Positions 48,019-57,119 are shown, counted from the first letter of the stretch. The stretch: 59,825 nucleotides of DNA from Comamonadaceae bacterium (GCA_947456305.1 CANGPN010000014.1:1-59825); one strand, 5' to 3'. Numbers and translations: made by a program. Notes: generated by a model not told the origin, from the letters alone.

Positions 48019-49754
48019 TAAAAAGACTCCGCCTCGGCTTTGGCCACCACTTGCGGCTTGACCGCCATGTCGGGCTGCACTTCCAGCATGCGCAAAGTTT
48101 GTTGCACGGTCTGGCTGAACACCGGTGCAGCCACATCGCCCCCAAAATAGTGTCCGTTGCTGGGTTCATCAATCATCACAGCGACGACGATGCGCGGGTT
48201 GTCTATAGGTGCCATGCCGACAAAAAAGCCGCGGTATTTTTTCTCGGCATAGCTTTTACCGTCTAGCTTGTGCGCAGTGCCGGTTTTGCCGCCTACCGAA
48301 TAACCCATGGTTTGCGCCCTGGGCGCGGTGCCGCCCGGACCGGTCACCATGTGCAACATATTGCGGACTTGCAGCGCATGCTCGGTGGAGATGACCCGCA
48401 CTCCCGCGACCTTGTCCTGTCGCTTGAGCAGACTGACCGGCGCCATTTCACCGTCGCGTGCAAACATGCTGTAGGCTTGCGCGAGTTGAAACAAGCTGGT
48501 CGATAAACCGTAGCCGTAACTCATGGTTGCCTGCTCCATAGGCCGCCAGCTTTTGTAAGGGCGCAGCCTGCCGGTGACTGCACCGGGGAACGGCACTTGC
48601 GGCTTTTGGCCGAAACCGACCTGGGTGTACATTTCCCACATGTCCTTGGGCGACATGCGCATGGCAATCTTGACAGTACCGATGTTGCTGGACTTTTGAA
48701 TCACTTCAGACACGCTCAATGTGCCGTGCGGGTGTGCATCGGTGATGGTCATGCCGTACATATTGAGCTTTCCCGGCGCGGTATCTATCAGAGTTTCGGG
48801 TTTGACCAGGCCTTTTTCCATGGCCAAACCAATGATGAACGGCTTCATGGTCGAGCCCGGCTCAAAGGTATCGGTCAATGCGCGGTTGCGCAGTTGTGCA
48901 CCGCTCAAGTTGCTGCGCTTATCGGGGGTGTAGCTGGGGTAATTGGCCAAGGCCAGAATGTCACCGGTTTGCGCATCCAGCACCACCACACTGCCGGCCG
49001 CTGCCTTGTTGTCCAGCACTGCTTCGCGCAAGCGTTGGTAAGCGAAATACTGGACTTTGCTGTCTATGCTGAGTTGCAGGTCTTTGCCTTCGATCGGCGG
49101 CACCATGTCGCCCACACCTTCAACCACCTGACCTTGACCGTTTTTAATGACGCGACGCGTACCGTTTTTACCCCCCAAGTGGGTGTTGAAGGTCAGCTCC
49201 ACACCTTCTTGGCCGATGTTTTCCACATTGGTGAAGCCGACCACGTGAGCTGCAGCCTCGCCTTGCGGGTACATGCGTTTGTATTCCATGGTGGTGTAAA
49301 TGCCATGGATACCCAGCTCTTTGATTTTTTTACCCGTGGCATCGTCGAGTTGGCGCCGCAACCACACATGTTTGCGGCGTGTGTCGCTGACCTTGGTTTG
49401 CAGTTCAGACAAAGGCATGTCCAGCAGTTGCGCCAGCGCCTTGAGCTGCGCGACATCGGCCTCCATCTCTTCGGGACTGGCCCAGATGCTGGGCATGGGC
49501 ACACTGGAAGCCAGTATCAAACCGTTACGATCCAGGATGCGGCCCCGGTTGGCCGGAATATCCAGCTGTCTTTCAAAACGCACAATGCCTTGTTTACGGA
49601 AAAACGCATTTCCTACCACTTGCACATACGCAGCGCGCACCACCAGCCCGATGAATCCCAGCGCAATGCAAGCGACGATGAACTGGCTGCGCCAGATCGG
49701 CGTCTTGCTCGCCAGCAAAGGGTTGGTGGAATATTGAACGCTGCGGCTGCTCAT
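48018..49754 (-). CDS. ftsI: Septal transpeptidase FtsI (PBP3)
   Basis: FtsI cross-links septal peptidoglycan. The 578 residues have a single membrane anchor at about 24-43 (FIVACIALGFIGLVVRAAYV), a non-catalytic pedestal domain and the transpeptidase domain with the three active-site motifs: SxxK in EPGSTMKPFIIGLAMEKG near residue 300, SxN in IQKSSNIGTVKIA near 350, and KTG in VGGKTGTAHKLDG near 490. The ATG overlaps the ftsL stop. Confidence 0.97.
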   Translation of the reverse strand: MSSRSVQYSTNPLLASKTPIWRSQFIVACIALGFIGLVVRAAYVQVVGNAFFRKQGIVRFERQLDIPANRGRILDRNGLILASSVPMPSIWASPEEMEADVAQLKALAQLLDMPLSELQTKVSDTRRKHVWLRRQLDDATGKKIKELGIHGIYTTMEYKRMYPQGEAAAHVVGFTNVENIGQEGVELTFNTHLGGKNGTRRVIKNGQGQVVEGVGDMVPPIEGKDLQLSIDSKVQYFAYQRLREAVLDNKAAAGSVVVLDAQTGDILALANYPSYTPDKRSNLSGAQLRNRALTDTFEPGSTMKPFIIGLAMEKGLVKPETLIDTAPGKLNMYGMTITDAHPHGTLSVSEVIQKSSNIGTVKIAMRMSPKDMWEMYTQVGFGQKPQVPFPGAVTGRLRPYKSWRPMEQATMSYGYGLSTSLFQLAQAYSMFARDGEMAPVSLLKRQDKVAGVRVISTEHALQVRNMLHMVTGPGGTAPRAQTMGYSVGGKTGTAHKLDGKSYAEKKYRGFFVGMAPIDNPRIVVAVMIDEPSNGHYFGGDVAAPVFSQTVQQTLRMLEVQPDMAVKPQVVAKAEAESF

Positions 49755-50062
49755 GGCTGGACCTTTTGCGATGCTGCGGCTGCGCTCTCCAGCGGCGCAT
49801 TGGCCGGTGCGGCGTACTGGGTAATCGCCGGTGAAATGGTGCGCATATGCAATTGCTCGTGCGCGAGTTTTTCAACCCGCAACGGTGTGGCTTGCGCGCC
49901 TCTTTCAATATCCAGGCGGTCGTATTCGTTTTCCAGACGCTGAGCCTGCGCCTTGGCGCGGTCGAGTTCGGTGTACAGCCGGCGCGATTCATACTGTGTG
50001 CGCACCAGGTAAAGCGCGCTCAGCATGACAGCAATCAACAACAATGCGTTCACTCTTGTCAT
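49751..50062 (-). CDS. ftsL: Cell division protein FtsL
   Basis: FtsL is a small bitopic divisome protein that pairs with FtsB through a coiled coil and signals to FtsWI. The 103 residues have a membrane helix at 4-20 ([20 protein letters not shown]) followed by a predicted coiled coil ([20 protein letters not shown]). Identification rests on layout and its place between rsmH and ftsI, overlapping both. Confidence 0.92.
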   Translation of the reverse strand: MTRVNALLLIAVMLSALYLVRTQYESRRLYTELDRAKAQAQRLENEYDRLDIERGAQATPLRVEKLAHEQLHMRTISPAITQYAAPANAPLESAAAASQKVQP

Positions 50063-50988
50063 GCGCCCTCCTGTGGCAGCGGCAGACGTTCGGCCACTCG
50101 CATGATGGCGCTGCGGCTGCGCGGGTTGGCTTTGATTTCTTCGTCGGTTGGCCGCTGACGACCCAATGCGCGCAGAGGCAAATCTGGAGCAGCCGCAAAC
50201 GGCGTACGCCGGTCGTAGACCTCGCGTGAATGTTTGGCAATGAATTGCTTGACCATGCGGTCTTCCAGCGAATGAAAACTGATCACCACCAGCCGGCCCC
50301 CCGGTTGCAACACCTGCACGCTGGCGTCCAGGGCCTGCTGCAATTCGTCCAACTCACCATTGATGTACATACGAAACGCCTGAAAAGTGCGGGTCGCCGG
50401 GTTTTGACCGGGCTCGCGGGTTTTGACCACATCCGCGACAAGTGCTGCCATGCCCAACGTGGTGTCGGGCAATTGCCCGGCGTCGCGCCGTGCAGAAATG
50501 GCTTTGGCAATGCCGTTGGCAAAACGCTCTTCACCGAGTTCACGTATCACCTGTGCGATTTGTTCGGTTTTTGCTTCGAGCAGCCAGTCGTGCACGCTTT
50601 GGCCTCGGCTGCTGTCCATCCTCATGTCCAGCGGGCCGTCGTTGCGAAACGAGAAGCCTCTTTCTGGGTTGTCGATTTGCGGCGAGCTCACCCCCAGATC
50701 CATCAACACCCCCCTCACACTGCCCTGGGCCAATTGGTTCAGGGCGGCAAACCCCTGATGGCGAATGTCCAGTCTCGGGTCGTTCAAGGCTTGCGCGCTG
50801 GCCACCGCTTGCGGGTCCTTGTCGAAGGCAATCAGCTGCCCGCGGCCCGACAACTGCGCCAAGATGCGCTTTGCATGCCCGCCGCGGCCAAAGGTTGTGT
50901 CGACATAAGTGGCTTCGGCCTGGACGTCCAGCGCCTCGACCGCCTCCTTCAACATGACGGTGGTGTGTGCCCATTCAGTTGTTGCCAT
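50059..50988 (-). CDS. rsmH: 16S rRNA (cytosine1402-N4)-methyltransferase RsmH
   Basis: RsmH (MraW) methylates N4 of C1402 in the 16S rRNA decoding centre. The 309 residues show [20 protein letters not shown], the SAM motif [36 protein letters not shown] and [17 protein letters not shown]. It starts six bases after mraZ and overlaps ftsL. Confidence 0.97.
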   Translation of the reverse strand: MATTEWAHTTVMLKEAVEALDVQAEATYVDTTFGRGGHAKRILAQLSGRGQLIAFDKDPQAVASAQALNDPRLDIRHQGFAALNQLAQGSVRGVLMDLGVSSPQIDNPERGFSFRNDGPLDMRMDSSRGQSVHDWLLEAKTEQIAQVIRELGEERFANGIAKAISARRDAGQLPDTTLGMAALVADVVKTREPGQNPATRTFQAFRMYINGELDELQQALDASVQVLQPGGRLVVISFHSLEDRMVKQFIAKHSREVYDRRTPFAAAPDLPLRALGRQRPTDEEIKANPRSRSAIMRVAERLPLPQEGA

Positions 50989-50994
50989 TCCACG

Positions 50995-51423
50995 TTAAAT
51001 CGAAAAATCGCGCAGCACATCAGGCATTTCGCCTTGCATGGCCTGTGCTTCCTGTGCGTCATAGATGGCTTTGTCCCAGAGTTCAAAGTGACTACCCATG
51101 CCCAACAACATCGTTTCCTTGCTGATATGTGTGGCTGCACGCAATTCCGGCGATATCAGAATGCGTCCGGTGCTGTCCATATCTACATCCATGGCATTAC
51201 CGAGAAAAATGCGTTTCCACCATTGCGCGGTCATGGGCAAGGCGGCCACCCGCTCGCGAAACTTTTCCCATTCGCCGCGCGGGAACAACATGAGGCAACC
51301 ATGGGGGTGCCTGGTGATAGTGAGCTGTCCGGCCGCGGTCGCACTCAGCACGTCGCGGTGCCTTGTCGGCACCGACAAACGACCTTTGACATCCAGACTA
51401 AGCGACGACGCACCTTGGAACAC
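50995..51423 (-). CDS. mraZ: Transcriptional regulator MraZ
   Basis: MraZ is an AbrB-like DNA-binding protein that controls the dcw operon. The 142 residues have the duplicated fold: first repeat [20 protein letters not shown], second [20 protein letters not shown] with its DxxGRIL motif. The start is taken as GTG at 51423: family proteins begin at FQGA, and AAGGGG lies nine to ten bases upstream. An open frame to 51486 would translate the operator itself. Four MraZ-type boxes lie just upstream. Confidence 0.95.
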   Translation of the reverse strand: MFQGASSLSLDVKGRLSVPTRHRDVLSATAAGQLTITRHPHGCLMLFPRGEWEKFRERVAALPMTAQWWKRIFLGNAMDVDMDSTGRILISPELRAATHISKETMLLGMGSHFELWDKAIYDAQEAQAMQGEMPDVLRDFSI

Positions 51424-51473
51424 GGCAATCAACCCCTTAAAAAAGCAAACAGCGGTGGAAAATCTGTGAATCT

Positions 51474-51507
51474 CACTTTTTTCCACTAATTACCACTAGT
51501 TTGCACT
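51474..51507 (-). promoter_or_regulatory. Four MraZ boxes upstream of mraZ
   Basis: On the minus strand AGTG tetrads (CACT on the plus strand at 51474, 51484, 51494 and 51504) recur exactly every 10 bases, the middle two as AGTGG. This matches the described MraZ operator of short direct repeats with GTGG-type cores on one face of the helix, and supports autoregulation of the dcw operon. Confidence 0.85.
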
Positions 51508-51523
51508 TTAACAGAGATTTATA

Positions 51524-51553
51524 GAATTACCAACTGAAAATGGAGTTTTACAA
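51524..51553 (-). promoter_or_regulatory. Possible dcw promoter Pmra
   Basis: On the minus strand TTGTAA (51553-51548) and TAATTC (51529-51524) are 18 bases apart, just upstream of the MraZ boxes. A TATAAA at 51523-51518 is an alternative -10 but has no matching -35. The region from 51487 to 51663 is strikingly AT-rich and holds no gene. Confidence 0.4.
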
Positions 51554-51663
51554 TTAAAATCAACGACTTAGACTGCAAACTGAATTTATTGATTATAAAA
51601 ATTCTGATATGAAATAAGTACTTAGGAAAGTATTTGAAAGTGAAATATTAACTTTTTCTGGGT

Positions 51664-51690
51664 AAAAAAAAGCAGGCCCTAAGGCCTGCT
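51664..51690 (-). terminator. Terminator after dksA
   Basis: AGCAGGCC (51671-51678) and GGCCTGCT (51683-51690) form a perfect 8-bp stem with a 4-base loop. On the minus strand it is followed by eight T. It separates the dksA transcript from the dcw promoter region. Confidence 0.92.
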
Positions 51691-51715
51691 GGATGTATCG
51701 CAGATCAGACTTTGC

Positions 51716-52969
51716 TCAATCACCGAACATCTTTTGCTTGAGTTCACGGCGTTGCTGCGCTTCTAGCGACAAGGTGGCCGTGGGGCGAGCTATCAAACGG
51801 CCAACGCCAATGGGCTCGCCGGTTTCATCGCAATAACCGTAATCACCGCTGTCGATGCGGGCAATGGATTGCTCGATTTTTTTCAACAACTTGCGTTCAC
51901 GGTCACGTGTGCGTAATTCGAGCGCGTGTTCTTCCTCAATGGTGGCGCGATCAGCCGGGTCTGGAACGATGACCGTGTCTTCACGCAAATGCTCGGTGGT
52001 CTCACCGGCATTGACCAGGATGTCTGTTTTGAGTTGCACCAGTTTGTGACGGAAGAAAGCCATTTGCAGGCTGTTCATGTATTCGTCGTCAGGCATGGCA
52101 ATGATTTCCGCATCACTGATGGTGTCAGCGGTTTTGGTTTTCCAATTGTTGGCCAATTTCGGGTCTTTGACAGGCACCACAGGCACCACGGCAGGCAAGG
52201 ATGGAATGGCAATGGGTCCGTAGCTGGATTTGGCCGTGGTAGAAGCCACACTTTGTCCGGGCGGCGGCGGCATCATGGCCATGGCCTTGGCGGCGCGTGG
52301 AGACTTTTTGGCCACGTCGGCGGTTGCGGGTGCGGCAACCGCTTTGGCGGGTATTGATTTGGCAGGGGAAGCGGCGGATTTGCCGGGAGAGGTTTTGGTA
52401 GCGCTGGTCACGGATGGGGTAGCAGTTTTTGCGTTGGAAGGTTTTTTGGCGGAAGGCGGTGTTTTGACCGGGGTCTTAGACACTTTGCCTTGACGGGAGG
52501 CTGTTGTAGATGGGGTTACTGCTTTTTTGACGGGTACAACTTTATGGGTAGCAGGTATGCCTGCTTTGTTTTTACCTTTCACTGCCACCGGCTGCTTTTT
52601 AGCCAGCGGTTTTTTGATAGGCAGCGCTTGATGAGCTGTGGGCTTTTTAGTGACAGTTTTCTTGCCGACGACCGCCGGTTTTTTCACTGCCACAGCTTTT
52701 TTGGCGACGGGTTTCTTGGTTGAAGCTTTCTTGGCAGGAGCCGCCGGCTTTTTCACAGCCACAGCTTTTTTAGCCACAGGTTTGGGGGACGCAGCCTTCT
52801 TCGCAGAGGCTACGGTTTTTTTGACGACGGCAGGTTTTTTGGCGACAGTTTTCTTGGCTGCGGGTTTGGCCGCAGCTGCGGCTTTCGGGGTCACCGCTTT
52901 TTTAGCCGGTGACTTGGTACTTGTTTTCGGCTTCACTTTGGCACTGGCTTTTTTCGGGGTAGATTTCAC
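51716..52969 (-). CDS. dksA: DksA-family RNA polymerase regulator with histone H1-like N-terminal extension
   Basis: DksA enters the RNA polymerase secondary channel and, with ppGpp, controls rRNA and amino acid promoters. The C-terminal ~130 of 417 residues are DksA: a coiled coil with the tip sequence DPADRATIEEEHALELRTRD, then YGYCDETGEPIGVGRL and RPTATLSLEAQQRRELKQ. Only one of the four zinc cysteines of classical DksA remains. The first ~250 residues are Lys/Ala/Pro repeats like H1 tails (AKKPAVVKKTVASAKKAA), absent from E. coli DksA. The start is GTG at 52969 behind GGAG. It follows the COG0523 GTPase gene and ends at a strong terminator. Confidence 0.9.
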   Translation of the reverse strand: MKSTPKKASAKVKPKTSTKSPAKKAVTPKAAAAAKPAAKKTVAKKPAVVKKTVASAKKAASPKPVAKKAVAVKKPAAPAKKASTKKPVAKKAVAVKKPAVVGKKTVTKKPTAHQALPIKKPLAKKQPVAVKGKNKAGIPATHKVVPVKKAVTPSTTASRQGKVSKTPVKTPPSAKKPSNAKTATPSVTSATKTSPGKSAASPAKSIPAKAVAAPATADVAKKSPRAAKAMAMMPPPPGQSVASTTAKSSYGPIAIPSLPAVVPVVPVKDPKLANNWKTKTADTISDAEIIAMPDDEYMNSLQMAFFRHKLVQLKTDILVNAGETTEHLREDTVIVPDPADRATIEEEHALELRTRDRERKLLKKIEQSIARIDSGDYGYCDETGEPIGVGRLIARPTATLSLEAQQRRELKQKMFGD

Positions 52970-53057
52970 TGCACATCTCCTGTCAGCCGGGCCTGGCAAG
53001 TCCGTTCATGACTCACCGACTGCTGTTATTTTTTACATCTTTGCCATCTTGTTCTGA

Positions 53058-53081
53058 CATGCAAGCATTCTCACTTGCATG
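53058..53081. other. Inverted repeat between the COG0523 gene and dksA
   Basis: CATGCAAG (53058-53065) and CTTGCATG (53074-53081) form a perfect 8-bp inverted repeat with an 8-base spacer. It lies about 90 bases upstream of the dksA start and is not followed by T on the minus strand, so it is more like an operator or message hairpin than a terminator. It does not match the Zur consensus I know. Confidence 0.5.
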
Positions 53082-53102
53082 CCTTCGGCGCGCGGATTGT
53101 AC

Positions 53103-54173
53103 TCAGCATAAGCATTGTTCTAATCCTTGCGTGAAAATATCTCTGGGCAAATCGATACCAATGAATACCATTTTGCTCATTCGCTTCTCGTTTTTCTCCC
53201 AAGGCTGACCTAAATCGCTGCCCATCAACTGGTGCACGCCTTGGAAAATCACTTTGCGTTCGGTGCCTTTCATGTGCAACACACCTTTGTAACGCAACAT
53301 GCGCGGGCCATAGATATTCACGATGGCACCCAGAAAATCTTCCAGCTTGGCCGGGTCCAGCGGACGGTCAGCCTTGAACACAAAGCTTTTCACATCGTCG
53401 TCATGGTGGTGATGGTGACCATGGCCATGACCTGGCACGTGGTCATGGTCGCCGTGGTGATCGTGCGCATGAGAAGGATGGTCGCAATGCTCACCGTCAT
53501 GGTGATGGTGGTCGTGGCCTTCGTTCAAAAAGTCCGGGTCGATTTCCAGCGTGGTGTTAAGGTTGAAGCCGCGCAGATCAAACACTTTGTCAATGCCGAT
53601 CTCGCCGAAATGCACGATGTGCTGCGGGGCGCGCGGGTTCATGTGTTTGAGACGGTGCTGTAGGGCCTCAAGTTCGTCTTTAGACACCAATTCGCTTTTG
53701 CTGATGAAGATTTGGTCGGCAAAACCGATTTGACGGCGTGCTTCCTGGCGGTCGTTCAAGGTTTGCGCCGCGTGTTTCGCGTCCACCAGCGTCAGTACCG
53801 AATCGAGCAAAAAGCTCTCGGCGATTTCGTCGTCCATGAAGAAGGTTTGCGCCACCGGGCCGGGATCGGCCAAACCAGTGGTCTCGATCACCACACGGTC
53901 AAAGTCGAGTTCGCCTTTGCGTTTCTTTTCAGCCAGCTCTTGCAAGGTGGTGCGCAGGTCTTCGCGAATGGTGCAACACACACAGCCATTGCTCATTTGC
54001 ACAATGTGCTCTTTGGTGTCTGACACCAATATGTCGTTGTCTATGTTTTCTTCGCCGAACTCGTTTTCAATGATGGCGATTTTGTGACCGTGGTCTTCGC
54101 TGAGCACGCGTTTGAGCAAAGTGGTTTTGCCAGCGCCTAAAAAACCGGTCAATACAGTAGCGGGGATCAACAT
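53103..54173 (-). CDS. COG0523 (CobW/YjiA-type) G3E GTPase with His-rich metal-binding loop
   Basis: G3E GTPases of this family deliver or insert metals, often zinc, into client proteins. The 356 residues show the P-loop LTGFLGAGKTTLLKRVL, the metal-binding CxCC in SNGCVCCTIREDLRTTL, and ETTGLADPGPVAQTFFMDD. A His/Asp-rich loop at about 218-260 holds more than 20 His. The base-recognition motif is SKSE, where most relatives have NKxD or TKxD. A C-terminal CobW_C domain follows. It lies directly upstream of a cysteine-poor DksA, a context linked elsewhere to zinc limitation (inference). Confidence 0.9.
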   Translation of the reverse strand: MLIPATVLTGFLGAGKTTLLKRVLSEDHGHKIAIIENEFGEENIDNDILVSDTKEHIVQMSNGCVCCTIREDLRTTLQELAEKKRKGELDFDRVVIETTGLADPGPVAQTFFMDDEIAESFLLDSVLTLVDAKHAAQTLNDRQEARRQIGFADQIFISKSELVSKDELEALQHRLKHMNPRAPQHIVHFGEIGIDKVFDLRGFNLNTTLEIDPDFLNEGHDHHHHDGEHCDHPSHAHDHHGDHDHVPGHGHGHHHHHDDDVKSFVFKADRPLDPAKLEDFLGAIVNIYGPRMLRYKGVLHMKGTERKVIFQGVHQLMGSDLGQPWEKNEKRMSKMVFIGIDLPRDIFTQGLEQCLC

Positions 54174-54240
54174 AAGACTTCAACCTTCATAAAACAAACC
54201 TCAAAGGTGGGGCAGTGTAGCCATGATTCAAGACACTGCA

Positions 54241-55458
54241 TCACTTCTTCATCAGAATCAGACCTTTTAAATACTCGCCCTCGGGGAAATTCACGGTCAT
54301 AGGGTGGTCGGGTGCGGCTTGCACACGTTCCAAAATGTAAGCATCTACACCTGCATCCGTCCCCGCAGAGGCGACGATTTTGTGGAATAACTCCGGCGGA
54401 ATGCCGCCCGAACAGCTGTAGGTGAACAACACGCCGCCGGGTGCCAACAGCTTAAATGCCCAGCGGTTGATGTCTTTGTAAGCACGCGCGGCACGGTCGG
54501 CATGCGCGGCACTGGGTGCGAATTTAGGCGGATCGAGCACGATGCCATCAAACTGTTTGCCTTCTTTGTGCAAGCTGCGCAAACTGGCGTTGACATCGGC
54601 ATCCAGAAACACATGCCGTTCTGCATCAAAACCGTTGCGGCTCACATTGGCTTGCGCTTTGGCAATCGCCGGTGCGGATGAATCGATGGAGGTCACTTGC
54701 GCCCCATCGCTCAACGCGCCGCTTTTCCGCATGCCGCTCAAAGCCGCTACGCTGAAGCCGCCGGTATAGCAATAACAGTTGAGCACTTGGCGCAAGTTCA
54801 AACGCCGGGCGTACTCGGCAAACTTCAAACGGCTGTCGCGCTGGTCCAGGTAAAAACCGGTTTTGTGGCCTTCCGCAATATCCAGCGCCAGCGTCCATTG
54901 GTTTTCCTCAATCACGATCTGCGTGTCATCGCTGCTGCCCTCGGCGCGGTACAACCAGCCCGTGACCGGGCCCAAGCCTTCAAGCGCACGCACGCCCGAA
55001 TCGGAACGCTCAAACACGCGCTTGGCACCCGTGTGCAACACCAGCGCTTTGACAATCTCTGCTTTGAAACGTTCGGTGCCTGCGGACAAAAACTGTGCCA
55101 CCAAAGTGTCCTCGTAACTATCGACGATCAAGCCAGGCAATCCATCCGCTTCACCGTGTATGAGACGCACGCCGTTGCTGGGCACTTGCAAACGCGCCCG
55201 CATGGCCACAGCCGCAGCCACTTGTTTTTCAAAAAATGCGGCATCAATCCGTTCATCGCTTTGGAAACTCCAAATGCGGGCGCGTATGCGCGAGGTCGGG
55301 CTGAATGCAGCCCAGCCCAAAAACTGACCGGTTTGCGATTCGACCCGCACGGTTTCGCCGGGGTCGCCGCCGCCTTTGGCGATGGCGCTGTCAAACACCC
55401 AAGGGTGGTAGCGCAATGCAGAACGTTCTTTACCGGCTTTGAGTGTGAGTGTTTTCAT
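54241..55458 (-). CDS. rlmI: 23S rRNA (cytosine1962-C5)-methyltransferase RlmI-like
   Basis: RlmI makes m5C1962 in 23S rRNA. The 405 residues have an N-terminal PUA domain (HPWVFDSAIAKGGGDPGETV), a central EEHE-like domain, and a Rossmann methyltransferase domain with KTGFYLDQRDSRLKFAEYA, NCYCYTGGFSVAAL, IVLDPPKFAPS and the catalytic Cys region FTYSCSGGIPPELF. Length is near the E. coli protein (396). The start overlaps the xerC stop by four bases. Confidence 0.93.
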   Translation of the reverse strand: MKTLTLKAGKERSALRYHPWVFDSAIAKGGGDPGETVRVESQTGQFLGWAAFSPTSRIRARIWSFQSDERIDAAFFEKQVAAAVAMRARLQVPSNGVRLIHGEADGLPGLIVDSYEDTLVAQFLSAGTERFKAEIVKALVLHTGAKRVFERSDSGVRALEGLGPVTGWLYRAEGSSDDTQIVIEENQWTLALDIAEGHKTGFYLDQRDSRLKFAEYARRLNLRQVLNCYCYTGGFSVAALSGMRKSGALSDGAQVTSIDSSAPAIAKAQANVSRNGFDAERHVFLDADVNASLRSLHKEGKQFDGIVLDPPKFAPSAAHADRAARAYKDINRWAFKLLAPGGVLFTYSCSGGIPPELFHKIVASAGTDAGVDAYILERVQAAPDHPMTVNFPEGEYLKGLILMKK

Positions 55459-56393
55459 GGGGTTTTTCGTCGTGCGCGCGGATGCGCCGCATCGTAGGCC
55501 TTGGACAAATGCTGATAGTCAAGGCGGGTGTAAATTTGGGTGGTGCCAATGTTGGCGTGGCCCAGCATTTCCTGCACTGCGCGCAAGTCCCCGCTGGACT
55601 GCAACACATGGCTGGCGAATGAATGGCGCAACATATGCGGGTGCACAGGCGTGCTGATACCAGCTTGCACGCCACGCGCGCGCAAGCGTTGCCAAATGGC
55701 TTGTGAGGTCAAACGGGTACCGCGTATGCCGACAAACAATGCAGTTTGCGATTGCGCGTGTTCAGGTAGTTGTGGCGCGCGTATTTGCAGCCATTCGCGC
55801 AAGGCAGACATGGCTTTCTCGCCGACAGGCACACTGCGGCGCTTCGACCCTTTGCCCAGCACATGCGCTTCGCCGCTGTCCATGTCAATCCAACCGCGTG
55901 CCGTGCCGCTGGCCTGCACATCGAGGCCGGTGAGTTCAGCCACGCGCAAACCGCTGCTGTAGAGCAACTCAACCATGGCTATGTCACGCGCTTGCAACCA
56001 CGGGTCTTGCTCTTCGTTGTGATGTGCAGCGAGCTGCACCGCGTCATCCACATTCAAAGCTTTGGGCAAAGGCTTGGCAGCTTTCGGCGCGCGCATACCT
56101 GCCAGCGGATTGGCACTGACCAAACCTTCGCGTCCCAACCAAGCGTAAAAACCGCGCCAGCCTGAGGTGATCAGGGCAATGCCACGCGGCGTGCGGCCGC
56201 TGCTGTGCATGTGCGCCATCCAACGCCGCATGTGATGAGGTTGCACTTCAGTCAATGCCACTTTGTCTTTGTCTGCAAGTGCTTGTAAACGCTGCAAGTC
56301 ACCCGTGTACAAAGTGACGGTACGTGCAGCCAAACGCTTTTCAAACTGCGCATGCGCCAGATAGCGTTGCACCAGTTCTGCGTCATCGGCCAT
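55455..56393 (-). CDS. xerC: Site-specific tyrosine recombinase XerC
   Basis: XerC, with XerD, resolves chromosome dimers at dif. The 312 residues have the N-terminal SAM-like domain and the catalytic set: Arg in LLYSSGLRVAELTGLDV, Lys in LGKGSKRRSVPVGEKA, HMLRHSFASHVLQSSGDLR, then GHANIGTTQIYTRLDYQHL with the nucleophile Tyr. It stands in a dapF-DUF484-xerC-rlmI run, as in other proteobacteria, so it is a housekeeping recombinase and not part of a mobile element. Confidence 0.96.
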   Translation of the reverse strand: MADDAELVQRYLAHAQFEKRLAARTVTLYTGDLQRLQALADKDKVALTEVQPHHMRRWMAHMHSSGRTPRGIALITSGWRGFYAWLGREGLVSANPLAGMRAPKAAKPLPKALNVDDAVQLAAHHNEEQDPWLQARDIAMVELLYSSGLRVAELTGLDVQASGTARGWIDMDSGEAHVLGKGSKRRSVPVGEKAMSALREWLQIRAPQLPEHAQSQTALFVGIRGTRLTSQAIWQRLRARGVQAGISTPVHPHMLRHSFASHVLQSSGDLRAVQEMLGHANIGTTQIYTRLDYQHLSKAYDAAHPRARRKTP

Positions 56394-56411
56394 GGCGTGT
56401 GTGACAGCGGC

Positions 56412-57119
56412 TTATTGCAAACGTGTCAGCGCTGCCGCAGCCAACTCGGCGATGCGGCCCAGCACATCGGTGCCCATAGATGGATGAAAACGCTGCGGGT
56501 CGGGCGAGGCCAGCACCAGCAAACCCATGCAATCACCTGCGGGTGTGCTGTCGTCTGCATCAGTCCACGGCGTGGCGTTGTTACGCAAAGGCAGCATTGC
56601 CACCGACTTGGCTTCGTGCGGATGCGCCAGCCATTGCACCGCCTCGAAATCGTTGTTGCTGCCACAGTAAGGCAAGGTCAAGCCATTGGCAAAGCTTTTC
56701 ACGTCTTCACTGATGTTTTGTGCAAACGCTTTTTTATGAAATTTATCAGCGACTTTCCAAACACGCAAAGCCACTTGCGGCACCATGAAATGGTGTTGAA
56801 TTTCAGTCACGATAGCCGCAGGTAAATCGGCGGGCTGCTGAAGAATGAGCAGGCTTTGCGCCCAGCGATGCAAACGGTCTGCCAGCACGGCGTTGTCGCT
56901 TCCGTTGCGGATCATCTCCATCATGCGCTGCTCAAGCGCGCGTATTTTTTCGCGCAACATGTCGGCTTGGCGCTCCTGCAAACTGACGGCGCGTTGACCA
57001 TGCGGGTTGACGATACGCACGGTTGACAACAACTGGGCATGGCGGTCAAAAAAGTCCGGCGTGTTCACCAGAAAATTGGCGATGTCGTCTTCGGTGATCG
57101 GTGTGATCGGGTTGTTCAT
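56412..57119 (-). CDS. DUF484 family protein
   Basis: The 235 residues match the DUF484 family, a GAF-like protein usually found between dapF and xerC. The N-terminus carries [20 protein letters not shown] and [20 protein letters not shown], a likely coiled coil follows, then a GAF-like fold ending [20 protein letters not shown]. Its biochemical role is unknown to me. The start overlaps the dapF stop. Confidence 0.88.
   Translation of the reverse strand: MNNPITPITEDDIANFLVNTPDFFDRHAQLLSTVRIVNPHGQRAVSLQERQADMLREKIRALEQRMMEMIRNGSDNAVLADRLHRWAQSLLILQQPADLPAAIVTEIQHHFMVPQVALRVWKVADKFHKKAFAQNISEDVKSFANGLTLPYCGSNNDFEAVQWLAHPHEAKSVAMLPLRNNATPWTDADDSTPAGDCMGLLVLASPDPQRFHPSMGTDVLGRIAELAAAALTRLQ

Noticed and set aside
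48597..49943. 448-residue open frame on the plus strand
   Set aside because: It lies wholly antisense to ftsI and ftsL, has no recognisable motif and a His/Arg/Gln-rich composition typical of shadow frames in this codon usage.
50230..51489. 419-residue open frame on the plus strand
   Set aside because: It crosses rsmH, mraZ and the MraZ boxes in antisense and resembles no protein family.
55455..56393. Tyrosine recombinase as a sign of an integrated element
   Set aside because: The gene is xerC in its standard dapF-DUF484-xerC context, with no att-like repeats or phage genes nearby.
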